DNA of 64,000 bases from Limnochorda sp. LNt (GTDB lineage Bacteria; Bacillota; Limnochordia; Limnochordales; Geochordaceae): assembly GCF_035593265.1 (NCBI RefSeq), contig NZ_CP141614.1:868001-932000 (forward strand), given 5' to 3'. The notes beneath the pieces were generated by a model. It saw only the letters and a list, made by a program, of their open reading frames with translations, made no database searches and was not told the DNA's origin. The translations under genes were made by a program, and so were the position numbers. Shown piece by piece: positions 29,100 to 37,607 of this stretch; the stretch's first letter is position 1, and each line of letters starts with the position of its first letter.

Positions 29100-30449
29100 A
29101 TGGCGGTCGCGCACGACCCGTGGCTGGCGGCGGTGGCGGGGGGCGCGACGGGCTTGGGGCTGGGAGCGCTCCTGGCCATCAGGACGTGGCGCCAGCTACA
29201 GGGCAGCATCGCACCGCTCGTCGACACGGTGGCCGAGCTGGCGCGGGGCCGTCCCATCCAGGTGGTGCTGCCCGAGCCGGAGGAGCTGGCGGAGCTGGGC
29301 CGGCGTCTGCGGGAGCTCTCCGAGCGCATCGCGACCGCCGTCCAGCACTCGTCGCGCCGCGAAGCCCAGCTGGCCGGGGTGCTGGGCAGCCTGGTGGACG
29401 GTTGCGTCGCTGTCGACGCCGGCGGACGGATCATCCTCTTCAACGAGGCGGCGTCCCGGCTCTTCGGCAAGCCGGCCTCCGACGTGCTGGGCCGACCCCT
29501 CATGGAGGCCATCCGCAGCTACGACCTGGCCACGGCCATCGGCGAGACGCTGGCCACGGGACGGCAGCAGCTGCGGGAGTTTCGGGTCTCGGGGGCGACC
29601 GAGCGGGTGCTGCAGGTGACCGCGACCCCCCTCTCCCGAGCCGAGGGACGCAGGAGCCCCGATGGCAGGCCCGGCGATGAGGCGGAGGAGGCGGTGCCCG
29701 AGGGCGAGCGTTGGGGTGCCGTGGCCCTGGTGCGAGACGTGACGGAGCTGCGGCGGCTCGAACGGGTGCGCAGCGACTTCGTCGCCAACGTCTCCCACGA
29801 GCTGCGTACCCCCCTCACGGCTCTCAAGGGCTTCATCGAGGCGCTGCAGGAGGGAGCGGCCGAGGACCCCGCCACCCGCACACGGTTCCTCGACATCATG
29901 GCGCGGGAGACGGACCGGCTGGTGGCGCTCATCAACGACCTGCTGGATCTCTCGCACCTGGAGTCCCGCAACGTGGAGCTGCGGCGCACCCCCCTGGAGC
30001 TGGCCAGCGTCGCCGGGGCCGTGGTCGCCATGTTCGCCCGAAAGGCCGCGGCCAAGCGGCTGGCGCTCGAGCAGGATCTCCCACCCGACCTGCCGCCGGT
30101 GCTGGCGGACGAGGACATGTTGCGCCAGGTCTTCATCAATCTGCTGGACAACGCGGTCAAGTACACCCCCTCCGGCCGCATCACGGTGCGGGCTCGGGCG
30201 GAGCCGCAAGAGCCCCTGGTGCGGGTGGAGGTGTCCGATACCGGCATCGGCATCCCGCGCCAGCACCTGGGACGCATCTTCGAGCGCTTCTACCGGGTCG
30301 ACCGGGCTCGCTCCAGGGAGCTGGGCGGCACGGGGCTGGGGCTCTCCATCGTCCGGCACATCATCGAGCTGCACGGCGGGCGCATCGAGGTGGAAAGCGA
30401 GGTCGGCGCGGGCACGACCTTTCGGTTTTGGCTGCCCCGGGCGCCTTGA
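29100..30449 (+). CDS. phoR: Sensor histidine kinase, PhoR/WalK type
   Basis: Membrane kinase partner of the preceding regulator. From ATG 29100 there is one membrane segment (residues about 6-27), a short linker, a PAS domain (LAGVLGSLVDGCVAVDAGGRII...), HisKA with the phospho-His in FVANVSHELRTPLTALKGF, and an HATPase domain with NLLDNAVKYTPSGR, DTGIGIP and GTGLGLSIV. The frame is open and protein-like back to 28971: residues encoded from 29040 to 29099 would add a second hydrophobic segment. No ATG/GTG/TTG lies there; CTG 29001, overlapping the phoP stop, is possible. So the N-terminus is uncertain. Confidence 0.85.
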   Translation: MAVAHDPWLAAVAGGATGLGLGALLAIRTWRQLQGSIAPLVDTVAELARGRPIQVVLPEPEELAELGRRLRELSERIATAVQHSSRREAQLAGVLGSLVDGCVAVDAGGRIILFNEAASRLFGKPASDVLGRPLMEAIRSYDLATAIGETLATGRQQLREFRVSGATERVLQVTATPLSRAEGRRSPDGRPGDEAEEAVPEGERWGAVALVRDVTELRRLERVRSDFVANVSHELRTPLTALKGFIEALQEGAAEDPATRTRFLDIMARETDRLVALINDLLDLSHLESRNVELRRTPLELASVAGAVVAMFARKAAAKRLALEQDLPPDLPPVLADEDMLRQVFINLLDNAVKYTPSGRITVRARAEPQEPLVRVEVSDTGIGIPRQHLGRIFERFYRVDRARSRELGGTGLGLSIVRHIIELHGGRIEVESEVGAGTTFRFWLPRAP

Positions 30450-30475
30450 AGGGCTCCGGGCCCGGCCCGTATACT
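30446..30475 (+). promoter_or_regulatory. Promoter in front of phoU
   Basis: TTGAAG (30446-30451), 18 bases, TATACT (30470-30475). The -35 overlaps the kinase stop codon. It would let phoU be expressed apart from phoP-phoR. Confidence 0.55.
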
Positions 30476-30505
30476 GGGAGCACCAAGCGGGTGGAGGCGA
30501 GGGCG

Positions 30506-31219
30506 GTGGCCCGGGGGGCCTTTGACCAGGAGCTGGCGCAGCTCCAGCAGGAGATCCTCCGCATGGGCTCGCTGGTGGAGCGCGCTGTGGAGCTGGCGGT
30601 CCAGTCGTTGCGCGACGGCGACGTGCAGCTGGCCGTGCAGATCATCGACGACGACGACCTGGTCGACCAGCTGGAGATGGAGCTGGAGCAGCGTTGCATC
30701 CGGCTCATCGCCCTCCAGCAGCCCCTGGCCACGGATCTGCGCACCATCGGCTCGGTGCTCAAGCTGATCACGGATCTGGAGCGGGTGGCCGACTACGCCA
30801 CCAACATCGCAGAGATCACGGTGCGGCTGGCGGGCGCCCCCCTCTTCAAGCCACTGGTCGACATCCCCCGCATGGCCCGGATGGCCCAGCAGATGCTGCG
30901 GCAGAGCCTGGACGCCTTCGTCCAGCGGGACGTGGAGCTGGCCGAGTCGGTGTGCCGGGCCGATGACCCCGTCGACGAGCTGTTCGCCTCGCTGTACGAG
31001 GAGCTGATGGGGTACGTGGACGCCGGCGACCGGCAGCGCATCACCCAGGCCATCAATCTCATCTTCGTGGCGCGCTACCTGGAGCGCATCGCCGATCATG
31101 CCACCAACATCGGCGAGCGGGTGATCTACATGGTGACGGGCAAGCGCGTGGCACACCAGTTGAGGGGCCGCATCCTCGGCTCCCAGAGGGCTCGCCAGGG
31201 GGCGGCAGGCGATCCCTAA
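30506..31219 (+). CDS. phoU: Phosphate signalling regulator PhoU
   Basis: PhoU is a cytoplasmic negative modulator linking phosphate transport to the PhoR kinase. The 237-residue all-helical protein contains two copies of the three-helix PhoU repeat, each with its metal-binding E-x-x-x-D motif region: TDLERVADYATNIAEI (about residue 95) and RYLERIADHATNIGERV (about residue 198). GTG 30506 is chosen because GGAGG lies eight bases upstream; GTG 30491 is also in frame. No pst transporter genes are present here, unlike many pho loci. Confidence 0.92.
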   Translation: MARGAFDQELAQLQQEILRMGSLVERAVELAVQSLRDGDVQLAVQIIDDDDLVDQLEMELEQRCIRLIALQQPLATDLRTIGSVLKLITDLERVADYATNIAEITVRLAGAPLFKPLVDIPRMARMAQQMLRQSLDAFVQRDVELAESVCRADDPVDELFASLYEELMGYVDAGDRQRITQAINLIFVARYLERIADHATNIGERVIYMVTGKRVAHQLRGRILGSQRARQGAAGDP

Positions 31220-31243
31220 CTTGCATGCGCGGGTCTGCCCCGC

Positions 31244-31267
31244 CCCCGGCCACAACTAGGGCCGGGG
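31244..31267 (+). promoter_or_regulatory. Hairpin that includes the SASP ribosome-binding site
   Basis: CCCCGGCC (31244-31251) and GGCCGGGG (31260-31267) form a perfect 8-bp stem with loop ACAACTAG. The right arm overlaps the GGGGAGG ribosome site (31264-31270) of the SASP gene. It may be a phoU terminator lacking a U-tract or a device limiting SASP translation. Confidence 0.45.
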
Positions 31268-31279
31268 AGGTGAACAGGG

Positions 31280-31627
31280 TTGGCCGCAGGCCAGAAGCGT
31301 AACCGGCCGCTCATCACGCAGGCGCTGGGAGCGCTGGATAAGTTCAAGTACGAGGTTGCCTCCGAGCTCAACATCAATCCCGAGTACAAGTCGGGCTACT
31401 GGGGCAACATCAGCGCCCGGGAGTGCGGCGCTGTCGGCGGCAACATGGTGCGCCGGATGATCGCGGCGGCCGAGCAGACGCTGGCCCAGCAGGCGGCGGG
31501 GGCGGCACAGCAGGCCTTCCGAGCGTCGCTGCCGCTCGAGCCCGACGCCCAGAGGGGTACCACGTCGGCTCACAATCCGTCGGAGATTCGACCCGGGCAG
31601 TCCCAGTCGGCGTTCGGCATCCAGTAG
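31280..31627 (+). CDS. Alpha/beta-type small acid-soluble spore protein, long variant
   Basis: SASPs coat forespore DNA and protect it; they are degraded by the GPR protease on germination. Residues about 12-70 carry the family signature: LDKFKYEVASELNINPEY (GPR-site region E-V-A-S-E-L) and NISARECGAVGGNMVRRMIAAAEQ. The 115-residue length exceeds the usual 60-90; the extra C-terminal 40 residues are rich in Q, P, S and A and are not recognised. TTG start with a strong GGGGAGGTGAA site. This gene is direct evidence that the organism is from a spore-forming lineage. Confidence 0.8.
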   Translation: MAAGQKRNRPLITQALGALDKFKYEVASELNINPEYKSGYWGNISARECGAVGGNMVRRMIAAAEQTLAQQAAGAAQQAFRASLPLEPDAQRGTTSAHNPSEIRPGQSQSAFGIQ

Positions 31628-31630
31628 GGG

Positions 31631-31646
31631 CGCCGGGTGCCCGGCG
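31631..31646. terminator. Possible bidirectional hairpin between SASP and opp operon
   Basis: CGCCGGG-TG-CCCGGCG just after the SASP stop, between convergent genes. No T-tract on either side, so termination is only inferred from position. The rest of the 96-base gap shows nothing else. Confidence 0.35.
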
Positions 31647-31723
31647 TGCCGACCTGCCGGCCCGACCTGTCGATGGGCTCGCCCTCGGCAGGCCGGGCCG
31701 CTTCGCGCCGGGTGGGCTTGCCG

Positions 31724-32737
31724 TCAGTAGAGGTGGCACGCCACCCGGTGGGCGGGGGCCACCTCGGTGAGGGACGGCTCCACCTCCGCGCAGATCGGCC
31801 TGGCATGGGGACACCGGGTGCGAAACGGGCAGCCCGAGGGCGGGTCGATGGGCGAGGGGATCTCCCCCTCCATGGGGATGCGCTGGCGACCCCGCTCCCG
31901 TCGGGGATCGGGGATGGGTACCGCCGACAGCAAACCCTGCGTGTAAGGGTGCAGCGGCTGCCGATAGACCTCGGCGGTCGGGCCCGTCTCCACCAGCCGC
32001 CCCAGGTACATCACGCCGACACGGTCGCTGATGTGGCGCACCATGGACAGGTCGTGCGCGATGAAGAGGTAGGTGAGCCGGCGCTGTCGCTGCAGGCGCG
32101 CCAGCAGGTTGACGACCTGGGCCTGGATGGAGACATCCAGCGCCGAGATGGGCTCGTCGGCGACGACGAACTCGGGGTCCACCGCCAGGGCCCGGGCGAT
32201 GCCGATGCGCTGGCGCTGGCCGCCGCTGAACTCGTGGGGGTAGCGCCCGGCGTGTTCGGCGGAGAGGCCCACCACCGACAGGAGTTGGGCGATGCGCTCC
32301 TGGCGCTCCTTGCGGGTGCGGGTGAGCCGGTGGGTGTCGAGGGCCTCGCCGATGATCTCGCCCACCGTCATGCGCGGGTTGAGCGAGGCGTACGGATCCT
32401 GGAAGATGATCTGGGCCCTCCGCTTGAAGGCGTACAGGGCCGACCCCGACAGCGCATGGACGTCGGCACCGTCAAAGCGCACCGTGCCGCCGGTCGGGCG
32501 ATACAGCCCGATGACCGTGCGGCCCACCGTCGTCTTGCCCGAGCCGCTCTCTCCCACCAGGGCGAAGATCTCCCCCCGGGCGATGGAGAAGGTGACCTTC
32601 TCCACGGCTCTCACGCGAAGGCCTCGACGGATGACGAAGTGCTTCTGAAGATCGTGCACCTCGACGAGCGGCCGCTGGGCCGACTCCGCGGCGCTCCGGG
32701 CCAGCGAGCCGCTCGGGTGGACCTGTGGCATGGCCAT
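31724..32737 (-). CDS. oppF: Oligopeptide ABC transporter ATP-binding protein (OppF type)
   Basis: A 337-residue ATPase powering peptide import on the inner face of the membrane. Walker A is [16 protein letters not shown], the Q-loop is [16 protein letters not shown], the signature is [17 protein letters not shown], Walker B is [14 protein letters not shown], and the H-loop is [10 protein letters not shown]. The C-terminal oligopeptide-specific domain contains the cysteine cluster [15 protein letters not shown], which in Opp/Dpp ATPases can hold an iron-sulfur cluster. The start overlaps the oppD stop by one base. Last gene of oppA-oppB-oppC-oppD-oppF. Confidence 0.93.
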   Translation of the reverse strand: MAMPQVHPSGSLARSAAESAQRPLVEVHDLQKHFVIRRGLRVRAVEKVTFSIARGEIFALVGESGSGKTTVGRTVIGLYRPTGGTVRFDGADVHALSGSALYAFKRRAQIIFQDPYASLNPRMTVGEIIGEALDTHRLTRTRKERQERIAQLLSVVGLSAEHAGRYPHEFSGGQRQRIGIARALAVDPEFVVADEPISALDVSIQAQVVNLLARLQRQRRLTYLFIAHDLSMVRHISDRVGVMYLGRLVETGPTAEVYRQPLHPYTQGLLSAVPIPDPRRERGRQRIPMEGEIPSPIDPPSGCPFRTRCPHARPICAEVEPSLTEVAPAHRVACHLY

Positions 32738-33795
32738 CACCGGATCGCCTCCCGGGAAGCGGCATGGTGGCTCGCCGCCGTGTCGTGCCCGTTGGCCTCG
32801 AGGAACCGCCGTCCCCACTGGCCTGCGCGTAGATCCAGCAGCCAGCACCGGCTGACGTGGTGGGCTCCCACCTCCACCTCGGGCGGGGCGAAGCGAGCGC
32901 AGACCTCCATGGCGAAGGCGCAACGGGGTGCGAAGGCGCAGCCCTCCGGCTCCCGGTAGAGGTCCGGGGGCGAGCCGGGGATGGCCTCCAGGTCCCGGCG
33001 CCCCTCGGCCTGGGGGTTGGGGATGGCCCGTAGCAGGGCGCGGCTGTAGGGATGGCGCGTCACGTGGAAGAGGTCGTCCACCGGCGCCTGCTCCACCACT
33101 TGTCCGGCGTACATGACGACGACCCGGTCGGCCAGCCGCGCCACGATGCCCAGGTCATGGGTGATGAGCAAGATGGCCATGCCGAGCCGGCTCTGCAGCG
33201 ACGCCATCAGATCCAGGATCTGGGCCTGGATGGTGACGTCCAGGGAGGTGGTGGGCTCGTCGGCGATGAGCAGCTTGGGCTCGCAGGCCAGCGCCATGGC
33301 GATCATGACCCGCTGACGCATGCCCCCGCTGAACTCGTGGGGATACTGCCCGAGCCGGGTGCGTGGGTTGGGGATGCCCACCAGCGCGAGCATCTCGGCC
33401 GCCCGGTCCATGGCCTCCTTGCGGGAGAGGCCCCGGTGCTTCTCCACCATCTCGGCGATCTGGCGACCCACGGTCATGGTGGGGTTGAGCGAGCTCATCG
33501 GGTCCTGGAAGATCATGCCGATCTCAGCCCCTCGGACCCGCCGCATCTCGGGGTCGCTCGAGGCCGTCAGGTCCCGCCCGTCGAAGCGGATCCGCCCCCC
33601 GTCGATGCGGCCCGGTCGGGGCACCAGTCGCATGACGGCGAGGGCCGTCACGCCCTTGCCCGAGCCCGACTCGCCCACCAGAGCCACCGTCTCGCCCGGC
33701 TGCACGGCGAAGGAGGAGCCCCGGACCGCGTGCACCACCCCGGCGTGGGTGTAGAAGTTGACCTCGAGTCCGATGATCTCCAGCAACGGTTGCAC
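32737..33795 (-). CDS. oppD: Oligopeptide ABC transporter ATP-binding protein (OppD type)
   Basis: A 352-residue ATPase partner of OppF. Walker [19 protein letters not shown]-loop [16 protein letters not shown], signature [17 protein letters not shown], Walker [15 protein letters not shown] and H-loop [10 protein letters not shown] are intact. The cysteine motif [15 protein letters not shown] lies near the C-terminus, although one spacing differs from OppF. Best start is GTG 33795; AGGAGG lies 14 bases away, longer than usual, and no better codon exists before the oppC stop. Confidence 0.92.
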   Translation of the reverse strand: MQPLLEIIGLEVNFYTHAGVVHAVRGSSFAVQPGETVALVGESGSGKGVTALAVMRLVPRPGRIDGGRIRFDGRDLTASSDPEMRRVRGAEIGMIFQDPMSSLNPTMTVGRQIAEMVEKHRGLSRKEAMDRAAEMLALVGIPNPRTRLGQYPHEFSGGMRQRVMIAMALACEPKLLIADEPTTSLDVTIQAQILDLMASLQSRLGMAILLITHDLGIVARLADRVVVMYAGQVVEQAPVDDLFHVTRHPYSRALLRAIPNPQAEGRRDLEAIPGSPPDLYREPEGCAFAPRCAFAMEVCARFAPPEVEVGAHHVSRCWLLDLRAGQWGRRFLEANGHDTAASHHAASREAIR

Positions 33796-33815
33796 CTTGG
33801 CCGATGACGCCTCCT

Positions 33816-34757
33816 CTAGCGACGCTCCCGGGGATCGAGGGCATCCCGCAGCCCGTCGCCCAGGAAGTTGAAGCCCAGCAAGATCAGGCTCAGGACCGCG
33901 GCCGGGAAGAAGAGCTCGTGGGGATAGACCCTCAACACCTGGTACGACGAGTAGATCATGGAGCCCAGGCTCGCCAGCGGGTCCTGCACGCCCAGCCCGA
34001 TGAAGGAGAGGAACGCCTCGCCGAAGATGGCCCCCGGCACCGTCAGCGTGATGTTGACCAGGATGACGCCCATGGTGTTGGGGATGACGTGGCGCCAGAC
34101 GATCTGCAGCGGGCGCACCCCCAGGGCACGGGCGGCCAGCACGTACTCCTGCTCCTTGATCTGCAGCACCTGGCCCCGCACCAGCCGTGCCATGCCGACC
34201 CAGCCCACCGAGCCCATGGCGATGACGATGGACCACAGCCCCGGTCCCACCACCACCACCAGCAGGATGACGATGAGCAGGTAGGGGATGCCGTAGAGGA
34301 CGTCGACCACCCGCATCATGACGTCGTCGACGACCCCGCCGAAGTAGCCAGCGATGCCGCCCCAGGCCACCCCGATGACCAGGTCGATGGAGGCCGCCAG
34401 GATGCCGATCGCAAGCGAGATGCGGGCGCCGTACCACAGCCGGGTGAAGATGTCCCGCCCCAGCTCGTCGGTGCCGAACCAGTGCTCGGCCGACGGCGGC
34501 AGATCGGTGTCGAGCAGGCTGGTCTGCCGGTAATCGTACGGGGTCAGGTGGGGGCCGACGATGGCCATGATGCCCACCAGCAGCAGGACGATGAGGCCTA
34601 CGACCGCCATGCGGTTCTGCCGGAAGCGAGCCCAGGCGTCAGCCCAGTACCCCACGGCGGGCCGGGTGATGGCCTCGGCGGCCTGGTGCACGCCGGGGGC
34701 GGGGCGGAAGAGCTCGGCTGCGGGGGCCTCCCTCGAAGCGGAAGGGTACGTCGCCAT
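33816..34757 (-). CDS. oppC: Oligopeptide ABC transporter permease (OppC type)
   Basis: A 313-residue inner-membrane permease. Residues 1-45 are cytoplasmic, then the OppC N-terminal domain (RFRQNRMAVVGLIVLLLVGIMAIVG), the periplasmic-side motif HWFGTDELGRDIFTRLWYGARISL, five further membrane segments, and the EAA loop EYVLAARALGVRPLQIVWRHVIPN that contacts the ATPases. It starts one base after oppB stops. It forms the channel with OppB. Confidence 0.94.
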   Translation of the reverse strand: MATYPSASREAPAAELFRPAPGVHQAAEAITRPAVGYWADAWARFRQNRMAVVGLIVLLLVGIMAIVGPHLTPYDYRQTSLLDTDLPPSAEHWFGTDELGRDIFTRLWYGARISLAIGILAASIDLVIGVAWGGIAGYFGGVVDDVMMRVVDVLYGIPYLLIVILLVVVVGPGLWSIVIAMGSVGWVGMARLVRGQVLQIKEQEYVLAARALGVRPLQIVWRHVIPNTMGVILVNITLTVPGAIFGEAFLSFIGLGVQDPLASLGSMIYSSYQVLRVYPHELFFPAAVLSLILLGFNFLGDGLRDALDPRERR

Positions 34758-34758
34758 C

Positions 34759-35685
34759 TCAATCCGCGGCCTTTCCGAGACGGATGCGTGGGTCGACCAG
34801 GGTGTAGGCCAGGTCGACCAGCAGATTGAGCCCGACCAGCAGCACCGAGTAGAAGACGGTGGTGCCCATGATGAGCGGGTAGTCGCGGTTGTATACGCTC
34901 TGGACGTAGTACTTGCCGAGCCCCGGGATGCCGAACATGGTCTCCACCACGAAGGTGCCGGTGACGATGCCCGCCGTCAGCGGCCCCATGATGGTCACGA
35001 TGGGCAGGATGGCGTTGCGCAGGGTGTGGCGACGCAGCACCTCACCCGACGACAGGCCCTTGGAGCGGGCGGTGCGGATGTAGTCCTGCCCCAGCACCTC
35101 CAGCACGCTGGTGCGCATGAGCCGGGTCTGCCCCGCCAGCATGCTGACGGCCAGCGTCAGCGTGGGCAACAGCGTGTGGATGGGCGTCTCCCACCGCGCC
35201 ACCGGCAGCCAGCCCAGCTTGACGCCGAAGACGTACTGGGCGATGGAGCCCACCACGAAGTTGGGCACCGAGATGAAGACGAGAGCCAGGAAGACCGCCG
35301 CGTAGTCGGGCCAGCGATTGTGGTGAAGCGCCGCCACCGTCCCCAGGGCCAGCCCGGCCGTCAGCCCCACGGCCAGCGCCTGCAGCCCCAGGTGTGCGGA
35401 GACCGGGAACCCCTCGCGGATCATGTCGGTGACGGTGCGGTTCATCTGGCGCATGGAGTAGCCCAGGTCGCCCCGCACCAGGTTGCCCAGGTAGGTGAGG
35501 TATTGCTGCCACAGGGGGCGATCCATGTTGTACTTCTTCAGCATCAGCTGGTGGATCTGCGGCGTCAGCTTCTCGCTGGAGAAGGGATCGCCGGGCACCA
35601 GGTGCATCAGCACGAAGGTCAGGGTGGCGATGAACCAGAGCGTCACCACCGCGTAGACCAGGCGTCTCGTCACGTAGCGAAGCAA
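34759..35685 (-). CDS. oppB: Oligopeptide ABC transporter permease (OppB type)
   Basis: A 308-residue permease with six membrane segments. N-terminal MLRYVTRRLVYAVVTLWFIATLTFVLMHLVPGDPF is typical of OppB/DppB, and the EAA loop DYIRTARSKGLSSGEVLRRHTLRNA is clear. The start is TTG with GGAGG nine bases upstream. A strong hairpin separates it from the upstream binding-protein gene. Confidence 0.94.
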   Translation of the reverse strand: MLRYVTRRLVYAVVTLWFIATLTFVLMHLVPGDPFSSEKLTPQIHQLMLKKYNMDRPLWQQYLTYLGNLVRGDLGYSMRQMNRTVTDMIREGFPVSAHLGLQALAVGLTAGLALGTVAALHHNRWPDYAAVFLALVFISVPNFVVGSIAQYVFGVKLGWLPVARWETPIHTLLPTLTLAVSMLAGQTRLMRTSVLEVLGQDYIRTARSKGLSSGEVLRRHTLRNAILPIVTIMGPLTAGIVTGTFVVETMFGIPGLGKYYVQSVYNRDYPLIMGTTVFYSVLLVGLNLLVDLAYTLVDPRIRLGKAAD

Positions 35686-35726
35686 CGAAGCTTACCTCCC
35701 GGATGGGCCTCCAGCGGGCACAGGTT

Positions 35727-35757
35727 CGGGGCCGTGGGCCCCATGCCCACAGCCCCG
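35727..35757 (-). other. Intergenic hairpin between binding-protein gene and oppB
   Basis: A 12-bp stem with one C-A mismatch (arms 35727-35739 and 35745-35757, loop CCCAT) lies in the 116-base gap. No T-tract follows on the minus strand. Such structures commonly lower downstream transcription or stabilise the abundant binding-protein mRNA; the role here is inferred. Confidence 0.45.
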
Positions 35758-35801
35758 AGCAGAGTCGACGAGCCCCGCAGGGGGCGCCGTTGCCGTGCCC
35801 C

Positions 35802-36953
35802 TCAGCGGGCGACGGCTGGCACCTCGTAGCCCAGCTCCTGCAGGCCCTCCCGCAGCAGCTGGCGTGCCAGCTGGACGTTGGGCCGCAAGGGGAAGAGCTG
35901 CCCGACGCGCCCCTGGAAGGCCCCGCCCTTGGCCGCATCCGTGATGACCGGCGGCGTCAGGGACGTGGCCGGGTAGGAGCCGTTGCGCAGCACCCGATCC
36001 GCGAACGCCTGGCGGTCGATGGCCAGGGCGATGGCCCGGCGCACCTTGGCGCTCTTGAGGACGGGGTGCTCGACGTTGAACTCCCAGTAGAAGGCCGAGC
36101 CGTCAGGCCAGGGCTCCTGCAGATCGGGGTGGTTGCGGTAGACGTCGACGAAGCGGGAGGAGACGCCGGCGATGTCCAACGAGCCCTGCTCGTAGAGCTG
36201 CAGGGTCGTGCCCACGTCCTGGATCATGTCGAAGTGGATGCGCTGCAGCTTGACGCTGGCGGCATCCCAGTAGCGCGGGTTCTTCTCCAGCACCAGCTCG
36301 TAGCCGTGGGTCCACGAGGCGATGCGGAACGGCCCGGAGGCGCCCATCTTGTCCGCGTCGGCTGCGTACCGCTCGCCGTAGCGCTCCACCAGGTGTCGCG
36401 GCGCCGGCAGGAAGCTGATGAACGTGGTCAGCTCCAGGAAGAGCGGGTTGGGCTCCTCCAGCGTCACCTGCAGCGTGCGCTCGTCGAGGGCCTTGACTCC
36501 GAAGGTCTCCAGCGCCGCGTCGATGTCCTCCTCCGGATCCATCCGGGCGATGGCGCTGCCGTTTTGGATGCCGGCCAGCTCCATCATGAACTGGTACTGG
36601 GATGCGGTGCGGGGATCGATGACCCGCCGCCACTGGTAGACGAAGTCCTCCGCCGTGATGGGCGTACCGTCGTCCCACGTGGCCTGCCGCAGCTTGAAGG
36701 TGTAGACCCGCCCGTCGGGTGAGACGGTCCAGCTCTCCGCCAGCCCGCTGCCCGGCTTGATGGAGCCGTCCGGGCCCTTACGGGCGAGCCCCTCCAGGGT
36801 GGCGTTGAGGATCAGGAAGGAGACCGTGTCGGTCGACGTGGCCGGATCGAGGTCGGGCGGCTCCTCGCCCAGGTTGAGGTTGAGGTACATGGGCGAGTCG
36901 CCACCGGGCCGGCCCTCGGTGTAGGCCCACTTGTACTCCGCATCGGCGCCCAC
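35802..36953 (-). CDS. oppA: Oligopeptide-binding protein, N-terminal lobe (downstream half of rearranged oppA)
   Basis: SBP_bac_5 family segment of about 383 residues. It contains what is normally the start of mature OppA: LGEEPPDLDPATSTDTVSFLILNATLEGLARKGPDG-type sequence, then WDDGTPITAEDFVYQWRR and a long run to LLREGLQELGYEVPAVAR, where it stops. The usual C-terminal lobe is absent. There is no signal peptide. In the same frame upstream, from 37004 to 36954, the sequence still encodes protein-like residues (LYKPWVKGVVRR), which normally end OppA. GTG 36953 is the first possible start but has no ribosome site. Best read as the second part of a permuted gene broken by TGA 37005-37007. Confidence 0.75.
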   Translation of the reverse strand: MGADAEYKWAYTEGRPGGDSPMYLNLNLGEEPPDLDPATSTDTVSFLILNATLEGLARKGPDGSIKPGSGLAESWTVSPDGRVYTFKLRQATWDDGTPITAEDFVYQWRRVIDPRTASQYQFMMELAGIQNGSAIARMDPEEDIDAALETFGVKALDERTLQVTLEEPNPLFLELTTFISFLPAPRHLVERYGERYAADADKMGASGPFRIASWTHGYELVLEKNPRYWDAASVKLQRIHFDMIQDVGTTLQLYEQGSLDIAGVSSRFVDVYRNHPDLQEPWPDGSAFYWEFNVEHPVLKSAKVRRAIALAIDRQAFADRVLRNGSYPATSLTPPVITDAAKGGAFQGRVGQLFPLRPNVQLARQLLREGLQELGYEVPAVAR

Positions 36954-37004
36954 GGCTCGGCGGACGACGCCCTTGACCCAGGGCTTGTAGAGCGAAAGGC
37001 GGGA

Positions 37005-37475
37005 TCACCAGTAGATGGGGGCGATGGGCGCCTCCTCGGCCAGGATGCGCTCCGCCTCCACGAAGTACTGCATGCGGCGCTCCTGGTCGGTGGTGCTCTT
37101 GGCGAGCTCGATGAGCTCGTCGTAGCGGGCGTTGCTCCAGCCCGGGTCGTTGAAGGCACCGCCGGTGACCCACAGATCCAGGAAGGTCAGGGGATCGTCG
37201 TAGTCCGGCCCCCAACCCGCGAAGGCGATGGCGAAGCTCTTATTGCGCATGCGCTCCAGGCGGGTCTTGAAGTCCATGTACTCCACCTGGATCTCGATCC
37301 CGAGGTTGGTGCGGATCATCTCCTGGAGGGCCTGGTTCATGGTGCGGACCGTGTCCGAGGTGTCGCTGATCATGACCAGGGGCGGCAGGGGCTTGGGCGC
37401 TGCGGCGAGGGCCGCGCCGGCGGCCAGGACCATGACGGCCACGGCCGCGCCCATCACGGCTAGCAACCGTCGCAA
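37005..37475 (-). CDS. oppA: Oligopeptide-binding protein, signal peptide plus C-terminal lobe (upstream half of rearranged oppA)
   Basis: A 156-residue product from TTG 37475 (AGGAG site nine bases upstream). Residues 1-26 are a signal peptide (MRRLLAVMGAAVAV..., AALAAA). It is followed directly by what is normally the last third of OppA: PLPPLVMISDTSDTVRTMNQ, FAIAFAGWGPDYDDPLTFLDLW, DPGWSNARYDELI and AEEAPIAPIYW, then TGA. In relatives the sequence continues as Y-x-x-x-LYKPWVKGV, which is encoded here in frame right after the stop. On its own this half cannot form a complete binding cleft. Confidence 0.75.
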   Translation of the reverse strand: MRRLLAVMGAAVAVMVLAAGAALAAAPKPLPPLVMISDTSDTVRTMNQALQEMIRTNLGIEIQVEYMDFKTRLERMRNKSFAIAFAGWGPDYDDPLTFLDLWVTGGAFNDPGWSNARYDELIELAKSTTDQERRMQYFVEAERILAEEAPIAPIYW

Positions 37476-37607
37476 CGGGCTCCACTCCTCTCAGATGGTG
37501 CGTCGTCCGGGTTGCGTCGACTGCGACGTCGCCTCGGAGCCGGCGCGGCGACCGCCGGGGCGAGGCCGGATAGAGGGGGTGCGTCCGGCCGCTGTCACCT
37601 CCTGGCC

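Larger units (their letters stand above)
35802..37475 (-). pseudogene. Circularly permuted oppA with in-frame TGA (both halves)
   Basis: The two halves above are in the same frame; only TGA at 37005-37007 separates them. Read through, they give 557 residues, a normal full OppA length, ordered signal peptide, C-terminal lobe, N-terminal lobe. The break in the normal order falls between ...LQELGYE and PLPPL..., with almost nothing missing. A TGG-to-TGA change would explain the stop. It may be a decaying gene, a read-through gene or a sequence error; the permuted order is seen directly. Confidence 0.6.

Noticed and set aside
37005-37007. Selenocysteine at the TGA inside the rearranged oppA
   Set aside because: No convincing SECIS-like hairpin follows the TGA, and relatives have an aromatic residue here rather than cysteine.
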